From a bacterium (GTDB lineage: Bacteria > Actinomycetota > Acidimicrobiia > Acidimicrobiales > CATQHL01), in NCBI GenBank assembly GCA_026708055.1, contig JAPOVS010000035.1, positions 1 through 64,000 of the forward strand: a stretch of 64,000 nucleotides of DNA. The letters run 5' to 3'. The position numbers and the translations under genes are program-made. The notes under the pieces were generated by a model that was given only the letters and a program-made list of their open reading frames with translations, did no database searches and was not told the DNA's origin. Positions 41,015 to 51,496 of the stretch are shown one piece after another. Within the stretch, counting starts at the first letter, position 1. Every line of letters begins with the position of its first letter.

Positions 41015-43405
41015 ATGAGTCAACGCACCGACACCACCAGAGCAGAGGCTGAGGCCGGCCCGGACGCGGCGCGGCCGGTTCCCGATCTGGATGTCCTCGA
41101 CAGCATCCAGCGGCGGCTGCTGTGGCTGGCGACTCGCATCGTGGACGTGGCCAACCGGCGGGAGGGGCTGGAGATCAAGGTCGGGGGACATCAGGCTTCC
41201 TCGGCGTCGATGGTGTCGATCATGACGGCGCTGTGGTTCGCCCACATCGACGGCAACGACAAGGTGGCCGTCAAGCCGCACGCCTCGCCCGTGTACCACG
41301 CCATCAAGTACCTCACCGGCGAGCTGGACCGCTCGTACCTCACCACGCTGCGCAAGCGCGGCGGCCTGCAGGCCTACCCGTCGCGCACCAAGGACCCCGA
41401 CGTGGCCGACTTCTCGACGGGGTCGGTGGGCCTCGGGGCGGTGGCGCCGCTGTTCTCGGCGCTGGTGCGGCGCTATACCGACGCCCACTTCGATCCGTCG
41501 CCGCCGGCCCGCTTCATTGCCACCGTCGGGGACGCCGAGCTGGACGAGGGAAACGTCTGGGAGGCCATCGCCGATCCGGTCACGCATGGGCTGGGCAACT
41601 TCACGATGGTGGTGGACCTCAACCGCCAGAGCCTCGACCGGGTCATCCCCGACATCGCCGCCATCCGCCTGAAGAGCTTCTTCAGCCACGCCGGCTGGCA
41701 CGTGGCCGAGGCCAAGTACGGCGCCCGGCTGCGGCGGCTGTTCTCCGAGCCCGGCGGCGACGCCCTGCGAGCCCACATCGACGCCATGTCCAACGAGGCC
41801 TATCAGGCGCTGTTCACCTACCAGGGTGCCGAGCGGCGCAAGAAGTTCCTCCAGGGCGCCGACGCCGCGGTGTGTCGCCTAACCGACGCCTTCGACGACG
41901 ACGAGCTCTTCGCCCACGTCACCGACCTGGGCGGCCACGACCTCGGCCAGCTCATCGACTGCTTCAAGGCCTGCGACATCGAGTCCGACCGCCCCAGCGT
42001 GGTGTTCGCCTACACCGTCAAGGGCTGGGGGCTGCCCATGGCCGGCGACCCGCTCAATCACGCCGTGTTGCTGAACCCCGACCAGATCGACGCGCTGCGG
42101 GCCACCGTCGGGCTCACCGAGGCCACCGAGTTCGACCGCTTCGACCCCGACAGCCCCGAGGGCCGTGTGTGCGCCTCGGTCGGCTCGGACATCAACAACC
42201 CGCCACCCGTGCCCCGGCCCCGGCTGGCGGTGCCGGATGCGGCGGGCCCGCCGACGCTGCGAGGCAAGGTCTCCACCCAGGAGGCGTTCGGTCGCACACT
42301 CACCCGCCTCGCGGACGTGGCCGAGGTGGGCAAGCGGTTGGTGACCACCGCCCCCGACGTGTCGATCTCCACCAACCTGGGCGGCTGGGTGAACAAGGCG
42401 GGCGTCTACTGGCACGAGCACCGGGACGACCACGGCGGCGCCGAGCGGCTGCTGCGCTGGGCGCCCTCGCCGGACGGCCAGCACATCGAGCTGGGCCTCT
42501 CGGAGATGAACATGTTCATGCTGCTGGGCCAGCTGGGACTGTCGCACGACCACCACGGGCAGCACCTGCTGCCGGTGGGCACCGTGTACGACCCGTTCGT
42601 GCTGCGGGGCCTCGACGCGTTCATCTACAGCCTCTACAACGACGCCCGTTTCGTGGTCGCCGGCACGCCGTCGGGCATCAGCCTCGCCCCCGAGGGCGGC
42701 GCCCATCAGTCCACGATCACCGCCGGCGTGGGGGCCGAGTTGCCGGGGCTCACCTACTTCGAACCGGCCTACGCCACCGAGGTGGACTGGCTGCTGTGCG
42801 ACGCCCTGGACGGCCTCAGCCGCCCCGACGGCGAGAGCGCCTACTTCCGTCTCAGCACCCGGCCGCTGGACCAGGCGCCGTTCGCGGCGGCAGCCGAGCG
42901 CCTCGGCACCGACGAGCTGCGCCGGCAGGTGCTCTCGGGCGGGTATCGGCTGCGGCCCGCGCCGCTGACAGACCGCCCCGGCGTCACCATCGTCACCACC
43001 GGGGTGATGGCACCCGAGGCGCTGGCCGCCGCCGACGCACTGGGATCCGAGGGCGTGGACGCCGCCGTGGTCCACCTCACCAGCCCCGACCTGGTCTACC
43101 GCAGCTGGCAGGGCACCTACCGGGCCGCCGCCGCGACGGCCACGGTGGTGCGGCGCCCCAGCCGGATGCACCAGCTGATCCCTGCTGAGGAGCGCCACCG
43201 CCCCGTGGTCAGCGTGCACGACGCCTCCAGCCACGCCCTGGCCTGGCTGGGCGCGGCGGTGGGCTCGCGGCACATCCCGCTGGGGGTTGACCGCTTCGGC
43301 GAGTCCGGCACGATCGCCGACCTGCACGCCATCGCCGGCATCTCCACCGGCGACATCGTCAACGCCGCCCTCATCGCCGTCTACGAGAGCACCGACACCG
43401 AGTAG
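41015..43405 (+). CDS. AceE/transketolase-like thiamine pyrophosphate enzyme
   Basis: The 796-residue product resembles the homodimeric pyruvate dehydrogenase E1 (AceE) and transketolase group. It has GGHQASSASMVSIMTALWF near residue 60 and SVGLGAVAPLFSAL. The TPP motif starts GDAELDEGNVWEAI and ends in VDLNRQSLD. The pyrimidine-domain half starts near TQEAFGRTL, with LSEMNMFMLLGQLG and GISLAPEGGAHQS. It is about 90 residues shorter than E. coli AceE, and no E2 or E3 gene is nearby. It could decarboxylate a 2-oxoacid or transfer ketol groups. The ATG lies 3 nt after the tRNA, without a Shine-Dalgarno sequence. Confidence 0.85.
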   Translation: MSQRTDTTRAEAEAGPDAARPVPDLDVLDSIQRRLLWLATRIVDVANRREGLEIKVGGHQASSASMVSIMTALWFAHIDGNDKVAVKPHASPVYHAIKYLTGELDRSYLTTLRKRGGLQAYPSRTKDPDVADFSTGSVGLGAVAPLFSALVRRYTDAHFDPSPPARFIATVGDAELDEGNVWEAIADPVTHGLGNFTMVVDLNRQSLDRVIPDIAAIRLKSFFSHAGWHVAEAKYGARLRRLFSEPGGDALRAHIDAMSNEAYQALFTYQGAERRKKFLQGADAAVCRLTDAFDDDELFAHVTDLGGHDLGQLIDCFKACDIESDRPSVVFAYTVKGWGLPMAGDPLNHAVLLNPDQIDALRATVGLTEATEFDRFDPDSPEGRVCASVGSDINNPPPVPRPRLAVPDAAGPPTLRGKVSTQEAFGRTLTRLADVAEVGKRLVTTAPDVSISTNLGGWVNKAGVYWHEHRDDHGGAERLLRWAPSPDGQHIELGLSEMNMFMLLGQLGLSHDHHGQHLLPVGTVYDPFVLRGLDAFIYSLYNDARFVVAGTPSGISLAPEGGAHQSTITAGVGAELPGLTYFEPAYATEVDWLLCDALDGLSRPDGESAYFRLSTRPLDQAPFAAAAERLGTDELRRQVLSGGYRLRPAPLTDRPGVTIVTTGVMAPEALAAADALGSEGVDAAVVHLTSPDLVYRSWQGTYRAAAATATVVRRPSRMHQLIPAEERHRPVVSVHDASSHALAWLGAAVGSRHIPLGVDRFGESGTIADLHAIAGISTGDIVNAALIAVYESTDTE

Positions 43406-43720
43406 CAGGTTCGGCCAGGGTCCCGGCCCTCCGGGCTGTCACAGGGGTTGGCTATCCTGCGGCATGGTGATCGCTGGGCGCTGCCCCGTGGTCGCCGACT
43501 TGGCCGGTCGCCGTGTTGTCCGGAATCGGCAGTGCCGAGCCGTGCCGATCCGAGCCCCCTGCCTGATTGCCCTATTGCGACTGCCCTTGCCAGATCGGGC
43601 CCCGTTGTCTCCGGCCGCCTGCTGCGATGCTCAGCAGGTATCGGGGCGGAGACCCACCACCGCTTCGACCCGACAGCGCCCGCCCGTGCGACGCGCCCGA
43701 TCCGCCAGTAGGGGGAACGA
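43406..43720. other. Intergenic region without recognised gene
   Basis: This 315-nt gap separates the AceE-like gene from the YgjP-like gene. Open frames here have no conserved features and read like noise. A CGGCA-GTGCCG inverted repeat near 43526 and a GGGGGAAC just before 43721, the likely ribosome-binding site, are the only signals I see. Confidence 0.4.
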
Positions 43721-44371
43721 ATGAGAACGATGCCGAACTCCGTCCGGAGCCAGACCAACGGATCCCAGAACACCGCCATCGGTGAACTCGCCGAGGAGTG
43801 CCGCCCGCTGCCGGGAGAGGATGGCACCGACGAGTTGGAGGAGTTCGAGCCGCCCCCGGTCGTCATGCCGTTCCGCGTCAATGTCATCCGCAGCGCGAAC
43901 CGGCACAAGACCGTGTCCTCCCGTCTGGCGGGCGGGGTCCTCGAGATCCGGATACCGGCCTGGATGTCCGACTTCGACGAGGCCGAGGTCGTCAACAACT
44001 TCTGTCGACGATTCGAGGAGCGCCACCGTTGCTGGGAGGTTGATCTGGGCGCCCGCGCGCGCGACCTCGCTGCCCGCTACGACCTTCCCGAACCCCGCGC
44101 CATCCGCTGGTCCACCCGGCAGCGCCAGCGTTGGGGTTCCTGCAGCACATTGAAGGGTGAGATCCTGATCTCGCACCGGCTGACCGAGGTGCCGCCATGG
44201 GTGCTCGACTACGTCATCGTCCACGAGTTGGCCCATCTGCTCGAGTCGGATCACTCAGCGGCCTTCGACGCGCTGGTGGCGCGCTACCCGCTCACGGAGC
44301 GGGCCATCGGCTACCTCGAGGCGTTCGGGGCGTGGGCGGACGGCGTCCTTGAACGGAGCCCGGGGAGTTGA
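43721..44371 (+). CDS. YgjP-like zinc metalloprotease (DUF45 family)
   Basis: The 216-residue protein has the YgjP/DUF45 pattern. A beta-rich N-terminal part (PFRVNVIRSANRHKTVSSRLAGGVLEIRIP) is followed by RWSTRQRQRWGSCSTLKGEILISHRL, then the zinc motif HELAHLLESDHS with a further downstream acidic region. The Trp-Gly-Ser-Cys segment is the family hallmark before the HExxH motif. Two ATG codons (43721 and 43730) are possible starts, with GGGGGAAC before the first. It probably acts as a cytoplasmic peptidase of unknown substrate. Confidence 0.85.
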   Translation: MRTMPNSVRSQTNGSQNTAIGELAEECRPLPGEDGTDELEEFEPPPVVMPFRVNVIRSANRHKTVSSRLAGGVLEIRIPAWMSDFDEAEVVNNFCRRFEERHRCWEVDLGARARDLAARYDLPEPRAIRWSTRQRQRWGSCSTLKGEILISHRLTEVPPWVLDYVIVHELAHLLESDHSAAFDALVARYPLTERAIGYLEAFGAWADGVLERSPGS

Positions 44372-44463
44372 CGCCGCCGTGAGCGGCCGACGCCGTTCGC
44401 CACGGGATTGACCGCTCTCGGGGGCTCCCGTATGGTTCGCCGAACCGGCTGGTGAGGAGCAAT

Positions 44464-44874
44464 ATGACCGTCAACGCACTCGACCACTACAACATCCAGA
44501 CGGCTCGGCTCGACGAGACGGTCGAGTTCTACGTCGATGTGCTCGGCTTCGCCAGGGGCTACCGGCCGGGCGTGCGGGGGACCGGGGCATGGCTCTACGC
44601 CGGCGGCCGCCCGTACGTGCACATCAACGTGATCGACGACGACATGGCCGGACCCACCGGCCCCATCAACCACGTCGCCTTCGAGACGGCGAACGAGCCC
44701 GGCGACTACGACGCCATGCAGCGGAGGCTGACCGAGCGCGGGCTGCCGTTCGAGGTGAACGACAGCAGGCCCGACATCCCGCTCCGGCAGATCTTCCTGC
44801 ACGACCCCAACGGCATCCGCCTCGAGCTCAACTACCGCGACGCCCCCTTGGTGCCGGACCCGGTGGACGCCTGA
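44464..44874 (+). CDS. VOC-family (glyoxalase/dioxygenase fold) protein
   Basis: The 136-residue protein has the vicinal oxygen chelate fold with metal-ligand candidates His in LDHYNIQT, His in INHVAFE, and Glu in RLELNYR. GAGGAGC lies ahead of the ATG at 44464. It resembles small ring-cleavage dioxygenases and glyoxalase-like isomerases. It lies 9 nt before an SDR gene, with which it is probably co-transcribed. The substrate cannot be read from the sequence. Confidence 0.85.
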   Translation: MTVNALDHYNIQTARLDETVEFYVDVLGFARGYRPGVRGTGAWLYAGGRPYVHINVIDDDMAGPTGPINHVAFETANEPGDYDAMQRRLTERGLPFEVNDSRPDIPLRQIFLHDPNGIRLELNYRDAPLVPDPVDA

Positions 44875-44883
44875 GTCGCGACC

Positions 44884-45696
44884 ATGACCTGGATTCCGAG
44901 TTGCGCGCTCGTGACCGGAGCGACCAGCGGCATCGGGGAGGCCGCCGCGCTGGCTCTCGCCGAGGCGGGCGTCGGCGGTTTCGTTATCACGGGGCGGCAC
45001 GCCGGGCGGGCGGAGGACGTTTGCAGTCGCCTCAGGGGCCTTGGAGCGTCGGCCGAGGCGGTGCTGGCCGACCTGTCCGAGGCAGGGGCCGCTGACGCGA
45101 TCTTCGCTGAGATCGACGGCCGCGGACTGTTGGCGGACACGCTCGTCAACGCCGCCGGGCTGACGACCCGCGCCTCTGCCCTCGACGTCGACGCGGCGAC
45201 CTTCGATGAGCTCTTCGCCGTCAACGTGCGCTCGCCGGTGCTGCTGAGCGGTCGGTTCGCCCGGCGGCTTCAAGCAGCCGGGGCACCGGGGACGGTCGTG
45301 GACGTGCTGAGCGTGGCCATGCACGGCGGGGCGCCGTTGATCAGCGTCTACTCGATGACCAAGGCGGCCCTGGGCATCCACACCCGCAACGCCGCCCATG
45401 CGCTGCGCGGCGACGGGATCCGGGTCAACGGGCTGGCGATGGGCTGGACGCTGACGCCGGGCGAGGACTCGGTGCGGCGGAACGTCCACGGCGACGGGGA
45501 CGGCTGGGAGGCATTGCACGCCGCCGATCTGCCGCTGGGTCGTCTCATGCGCCCCGGCGAGGTGGCCCGCGCCATCCGCTATCTCGCTACCGGGGAGTCG
45601 GCGCCGATGACCGGATCCATCGTGACGTTCGATCAGGCCTCCTACGGCATCTCCGATCTCCATCTCGAAGAGCCGCCCGCCGGTCGGCCGGGGTAG
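44884..45696 (+). CDS. Short-chain dehydrogenase/reductase
   Basis: The 270-residue SDR has TGATSGIGEAA near residues 11-21, VITGRH at the cofactor-specificity position, NAAGLTTRASAL in the NAG position, and the catalytic residues in DVLSVAMHGG followed by YSMTKAALG. The Arg after ITG suggests NADP preference. The ATG at 44884 is directly after the VOC gene. A C-terminal tail of about 20 residues (EEPPAGRPG) extends past the usual SDR end. The oxidised substrate is unknown. Confidence 0.87.
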   Translation: MTWIPSCALVTGATSGIGEAAALALAEAGVGGFVITGRHAGRAEDVCSRLRGLGASAEAVLADLSEAGAADAIFAEIDGRGLLADTLVNAAGLTTRASALDVDAATFDELFAVNVRSPVLLSGRFARRLQAAGAPGTVVDVLSVAMHGGAPLISVYSMTKAALGIHTRNAAHALRGDGIRVNGLAMGWTLTPGEDSVRRNVHGDGDGWEALHAADLPLGRLMRPGEVARAIRYLATGESAPMTGSIVTFDQASYGISDLHLEEPPAGRPG

Positions 45697-45724
45697 GCCG
45701 GTGCGGCCGAAGGCGGGCGGCCGC

Positions 45725-46291
45725 TCAGCCCAGCGGCCAGATGCGGCGGGCCAGGTGCCCCAGCACCGTGCCGGTGAGGAGACCTCCGGCCACGTCGGAG
45801 GCGTGGTGGATGCGCACATGGATGCGGCTGAGCGCCACCGTCGCTGCCAGTAGCCACAGCAGGCCCCGCCAGCGGCGCCCGCCCGACTCGCCCAGCAGCA
45901 TCGCGGCCACCACCGCGCTGGAGGCGTGACCGCTGGGGAAGGCGGTCGTGATGGGCCGGCGCAGGTAGAGGGGCCGCTCACCGTCGTCGACGAGGGGACG
46001 CGAGCGCCTGACCAGCGACTTCAGGAGACCGTTCACGAACATCGAGTCGAGCCCCAGGACGGCGGCAACCCGCCAGATGTTCCGCTCGGCGCGCCGCGAG
46101 CCGCCGACGGCGGCCAACGCCGCCAGCAGTAGCCAGATCAACCCGTAGTCGCCGAGTTGCGACGCCGTGTAGAACACCCGGTCGGCCCAAGGGCGCCCGC
46201 GCAGCTTGTCGAAGAGGGTGTCGACGCGGTCATCGAAGTCGGCCGCACGTTCGAGGATCCTCCCGAGAGTGAAGCCGCCCACGTGGTCCAT
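45725..46291 (-). CDS. PAP2-family phosphatase
   Basis: The 188-residue membrane protein has all three lipid phosphatase motifs: K-x6-RP as KSLVRRSRP, SGH in FPSGHASSA, and the catalytic SRIHVRIHHASD. About four hydrophobic segments surround them. It would dephosphorylate undecaprenyl pyrophosphate, phosphatidic acid or a similar lipid on the outer face of the membrane. The ATG at 46291 is used; the longer frame runs through the divergent promoter. It is separated by 201 nt from the glnS start. Confidence 0.88.
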   Translation of the reverse strand: MDHVGGFTLGRILERAADFDDRVDTLFDKLRGRPWADRVFYTASQLGDYGLIWLLLAALAAVGGSRRAERNIWRVAAVLGLDSMFVNGLLKSLVRRSRPLVDDGERPLYLRRPITTAFPSGHASSAVVAAMLLGESGGRRWRGLLWLLAATVALSRIHVRIHHASDVAGGLLTGTVLGHLARRIWPLG

Positions 46292-46492
46292 GCTATGGCG
46301 CGGCGTGTCGCGGGACGATTCGGAGGTGCCCGGTGCGGGGCGACCGGCCCGCGGCGCGCACTGCGGGCCTGCTGCCACAGCACCGCCCCCGGCAGCCTCG
46401 CTGGAGCGCCAACCGGCCCGCGGCGTGCGCCGAGCGCTCACCGGGGCGCTCAGCCGTTGGTGCGTCGCGTGTGGGCTGCTAGATGTAGATGC

Positions 46493-48268
<1,776 letters not shown>

Positions 48269-48278
48269 GAGGTCGACA

Positions 48279-48701
48279 ATGGAAGTCTCAGAAGCAACCG
48301 CCTGGGCCGCGGCGCGGAGCCTGGGCGTGCTCATCACGATCCGCTCCGACGGCCGGCCGCAATCGTCGGACATCGTGTACGACCTCGACGGGGGCGCGTT
48401 CGTGATCTCGGTCACCGAGGGCCGGGCCAAGACCGCCAACCTGCGCCGCGACCCTCGCGCCGTTCTGCACGTCTCCGACGCCGCCTCTTGGTCGTACGTG
48501 TCCTTCGACGGTGCCGTGGAGTTGTCACAGGCGGCGAGCAGCCCCGACGACGCAACCTGTGACGCGCTGGTCAGGTACTACGAGCGCGTGACGGGCAAAC
48601 CGCATCCGGATTGGGCGGAGTACCGCCGGGCCATGGTCGACGAGCGTCGCCTCATCGTGCGCTTCACTCCCAAGGCTGCGACGGGGATGATCCGCGCCTG
48701 A
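48279..48701 (+). CDS. PPOX-class F420-dependent protein
   Basis: The 140-residue protein has the split beta-barrel pattern of the pyridoxamine 5'-phosphate oxidase-like superfamily. The segments GVLITIRSDGRPQSSDIVYDLDGGAFVISVTEGRAKTANLRRDPRAVLHV match the actinobacterial F420-dependent branch (TIGR03618-type). An AGGAGG lies 7 nt before the ATG. It likely reduces an unknown substrate with F420H2, or binds a flavin. Confidence 0.85.
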   Translation: MEVSEATAWAAARSLGVLITIRSDGRPQSSDIVYDLDGGAFVISVTEGRAKTANLRRDPRAVLHVSDAASWSYVSFDGAVELSQAASSPDDATCDALVRYYERVTGKPHPDWAEYRRAMVDERRLIVRFTPKAATGMIRA

Positions 48702-48796
48702 GATCATCCGGGGTTCATCTGGACCGCCCGACCCACGGATCGGACACGCCGCGCAATAGAGTCCCCGCTGGTGTCTCCCAGGGAGGTATGCGAGTC

Positions 48797-51331
48797 ATGG
48801 AGAGAGAGTCGAGGCTGCGCCGGTGGATGTTCGCCGGTCTGGCGGCCGCGCTGGTCGGAAGCGTCCTGGCGATCGCCGGTACCGGTGTCGCCTCCGGAGA
48901 GGAAACGGCCTCGGAACAGGAGCCGGCTGGCTGCCCGGTCACGAGCATGGGCACGCTCGGCGCTCCGACCGGCAGCGCTGTGCGGGCGGAGGGTCGCTGG
49001 ACCACCGAGGACTGCGAGTCGCGCTTCCGTCCCGGCAACGACGCCCACACCTACAGCTTCGAGGTGCGCAGCCCGGGCCGGATCCGCATCGAGCTGACCT
49101 CGCCCGAGGCTGATCCGTACCTCTATCTGCTCGCGGCCGACGGCACTCGGCTCGCGGACGATGACGACGGCGGCGCGGGCCTCGCCGCCCGTGTCGAGCG
49201 CGACCTGCTGCCGGGCGTCTACCTGGTGGAGGCCACCACGGTCGGCGGCCGCGGCGCGGCGGACTTCACGCTCAGCGCCAGCCGTGTCGCCGGCTGTGAC
49301 GTCGTGCAGCTCGGGACGCTGGCGCCGGACGTCGACCTGACCGCCATGGGTTCGTGGTCGCTGGACACCTGCGGCTCCCGGATCGTGGCGAGCCACCCCG
49401 CGTACAACTACTCGTTCGTTCTGCCGGTCGACGGGCGCGTGCGGATCGACCTGACCTCCGAGAGCGGCGATCCCGTGCTCTCGCTGGCGTCGCTCGAGGG
49501 AGCCGTGATCGGTGCCAACGACGACGGCGGAGGTGCGCTCAACTCGCGCATCGAGCAGTACCTGGCGGCCGGCGTGTACTTCATCGAGGCCACCACGTAC
49601 CTGGCCCGCGACCTCCAGCCGCTGCGGGCCGACTTCACGCTCACCGTGCACTTCGTGGACGAGTTGGCACAACAGCAGGACTTCCAACTCAAGGTCGAGA
49701 AGGTCCACCTCCCCGACGAGGTGGTCGCGGGGGACCCGGTCATGGTGAACTACCGGGTGGGCAACGCCGGAGGCGGCGATCTGCCCGGCGGCGGGAACCT
49801 CACCTTCGTCTACGCCGTGGGGCGCGTCGAGGGAGGGCGCCGCGTCATCGACTTCCATGGCCCGGTCGCCGGAGCCGGGGGACGCTGGCCCGCGCGGACG
49901 TCCTACCACTCCGATGATGCGGTGGCGAGCGCCACGAGCCAGGCGAACCCCGCCATGAGGCCGCTCGAGATCAGCTTCGAGGCAGCCGGCTCGGCCTGGC
50001 TGTTCGTCGGCATCTTCACCGAGGACGAGGACGAGAACGAACTCGGGTTCCACGGCTCCTGGCACAACCTGATGGTGCTCAGCGGCCCGGCCTTCGACCC
50101 TGTCGAGGCGACCGTCGACGGCACGGCCTATCGCGTGTCCGCGGAAGCCGACGAGGAGGGGGCGGTCACGACAACGGTGACGCCGGTCGCCGATCCGGAG
50201 GCCGAGGTCGACGAGAGCACTCAGGCCAAGGCGATCTACACGGCGGGCGTGCGCACGCAACTGCTGGCCGGCGTCTTCGAGCGACCCGCTCTGGCCGCTC
50301 TGGCCGGTGTGGACGAGACATTGGTGACGCCGGTCGTGGCTCTGCCGTCGGATCCTTCCTCCGGCAGCCTTCTCGAGACGTTCGGGGCGGCGTACGCGAC
50401 GTTGATCGGCTCATCCGGGCCGGCCGAGTCGGTGGCCGCCGGCGAGGCGATCAACCCGCTCGCAGCGGAGGAGTTGGTGCTCGCGGTCGCCGCGAGGGCA
50501 TCGGGCCGCTTCACTTCGCTGGCATCGTCCTGGAGCGCACTGCTGGAGAGGCTGGAGGGGGGCGCGGCGCTGCGACTCGACGAGGCGTTGTCCTTCCAGT
50601 CCGAACTCGCCTACACCGAGGCGGTGGTGGCCCCGGCGGCGACGGCGGGGAGGATCGTCGCCGCGGCCCGCGAGGCCGAGACGCGCTGGGAGGATCCGGG
50701 CGTTCGCGCCATGATCGCCGAGTTGGGTTCCTGCGGTGACGGAGGGGCCGATCTCGCCGTCGCCCTCGCCGCGGCCACCCAGGCCGCCGTCGACGAACTA
50801 GTGCTGCTCGACACCGAGATGCGCGCGGTGCTGCCGGTCTGGGGTCCCGCTGTCGACGGCATCCTCTGCGCCGCCGCGGCCGCCGACGCGGTGAACTTCC
50901 GGTTCCTGGAGCGGCTGGCACTCGACGAGAGCGAGGAGCTGCGCGAGCTGCTGCTCCCGGCGGAGCCCGAAGAGGATCCGGAACCGCGGACGTACCGGCT
51001 GCGCGTCATCGCCCGCCTGGGCACCGACGGTCGCGTCGAACACGGCGTCGAGCTCGTCCCCGGAGTCGCGCTCCTGCCGGACGTCCGCTACCTGCGGGCG
51101 GACGCCCCGGTCGGCGAATGGCGGGAGAGCAGCGACGTCGAGTCGGGCGACGAGGCGCTCGGGCGGGTCCGCGCCCGGCGCCTGGCCGACGGCCGCGTCG
51201 AGATGGGCTTCGTCGCCGGTGGCGAGGAGCACGAACTCGACATCCGCTACCTGCCCGCCGACCTCCCCTCCGATGTCTGGTTCCGCAGCAGCGAGATCGA
51301 GGTGACGTCCGCCCCTGCTCCCTCCGGGTAG
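48797..51331 (+). CDS. Large secreted protein with PPC-like domains and a C-terminal repeat module
   Basis: The 844-residue product has a signal peptide (hydrophobic WMFAGLAAALVGSVLAIAGTGVAS). Two PPC-like beta-sandwich repeats of about 115 residues follow (each with Y-F-----GRIRIDLTS and GVYF/LVEATT). Then come a CARDB-like stretch (VVAGDPVMVNYRVGNAGGGDLPGG), an Ala-rich helical part, and two copies of a 45-residue module (about 50990-51310) with DGRVE and RYL-AD-P---W--SS. The same module occurs in the small secreted protein at 57801. The ATG at 48797 is used because GGAGG lies 10 nt upstream; an ATG at 48788 directly abuts it. It is probably a surface or cell-wall protein of unknown role. 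Confidence 0.72.
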   Translation: MERESRLRRWMFAGLAAALVGSVLAIAGTGVASGEETASEQEPAGCPVTSMGTLGAPTGSAVRAEGRWTTEDCESRFRPGNDAHTYSFEVRSPGRIRIELTSPEADPYLYLLAADGTRLADDDDGGAGLAARVERDLLPGVYLVEATTVGGRGAADFTLSASRVAGCDVVQLGTLAPDVDLTAMGSWSLDTCGSRIVASHPAYNYSFVLPVDGRVRIDLTSESGDPVLSLASLEGAVIGANDDGGGALNSRIEQYLAAGVYFIEATTYLARDLQPLRADFTLTVHFVDELAQQQDFQLKVEKVHLPDEVVAGDPVMVNYRVGNAGGGDLPGGGNLTFVYAVGRVEGGRRVIDFHGPVAGAGGRWPARTSYHSDDAVASATSQANPAMRPLEISFEAAGSAWLFVGIFTEDEDENELGFHGSWHNLMVLSGPAFDPVEATVDGTAYRVSAEADEEGAVTTTVTPVADPEAEVDESTQAKAIYTAGVRTQLLAGVFERPALAALAGVDETLVTPVVALPSDPSSGSLLETFGAAYATLIGSSGPAESVAAGEAINPLAAEELVLAVAARASGRFTSLASSWSALLERLEGGAALRLDEALSFQSELAYTEAVVAPAATAGRIVAAAREAETRWEDPGVRAMIAELGSCGDGGADLAVALAAATQAAVDELVLLDTEMRAVLPVWGPAVDGILCAAAAADAVNFRFLERLALDESEELRELLLPAEPEEDPEPRTYRLRVIARLGTDGRVEHGVELVPGVALLPDVRYLRADAPVGEWRESSDVESGDEALGRVRARRLADGRVEMGFVAGGEEHELDIRYLPADLPSDVWFRSSEIEVTSAPAPSG

Positions 51332-51335
51332 CTCG

Positions 51336-51351
51336 GGCGGGCGCGCCCGCC
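51336..51351. terminator. Perfect 16-bp palindrome after the large secreted protein gene
   Basis: GGCGGGCGCGCCCGCC is a perfect palindrome 4 nt after the stop. As RNA it could fold only with a minimal loop, so it may end transcription or act as a protein-binding site. No U-run follows. Confidence 0.35.
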
Positions 51352-51496
51352 TGGGCGGTGACCCAGATGCAACGAATTCGGCACCGGCGCGCCCGCGGGG
51401 ATCCGGTCCGGCAGCGAGACCGGTGCATTGGGTGCGTGAGATTCTTCGGCTTCGCGCCAAACGCGGTACACCGACAAACTGAGCGGGGAGGTGACC

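Noticed and set aside
43406-43720. A small protein or RNA gene in the gap before the YgjP-like gene
   Set aside because: The open frames lack a ribosome-binding site and conserved features, and no convincing RNA fold was found.
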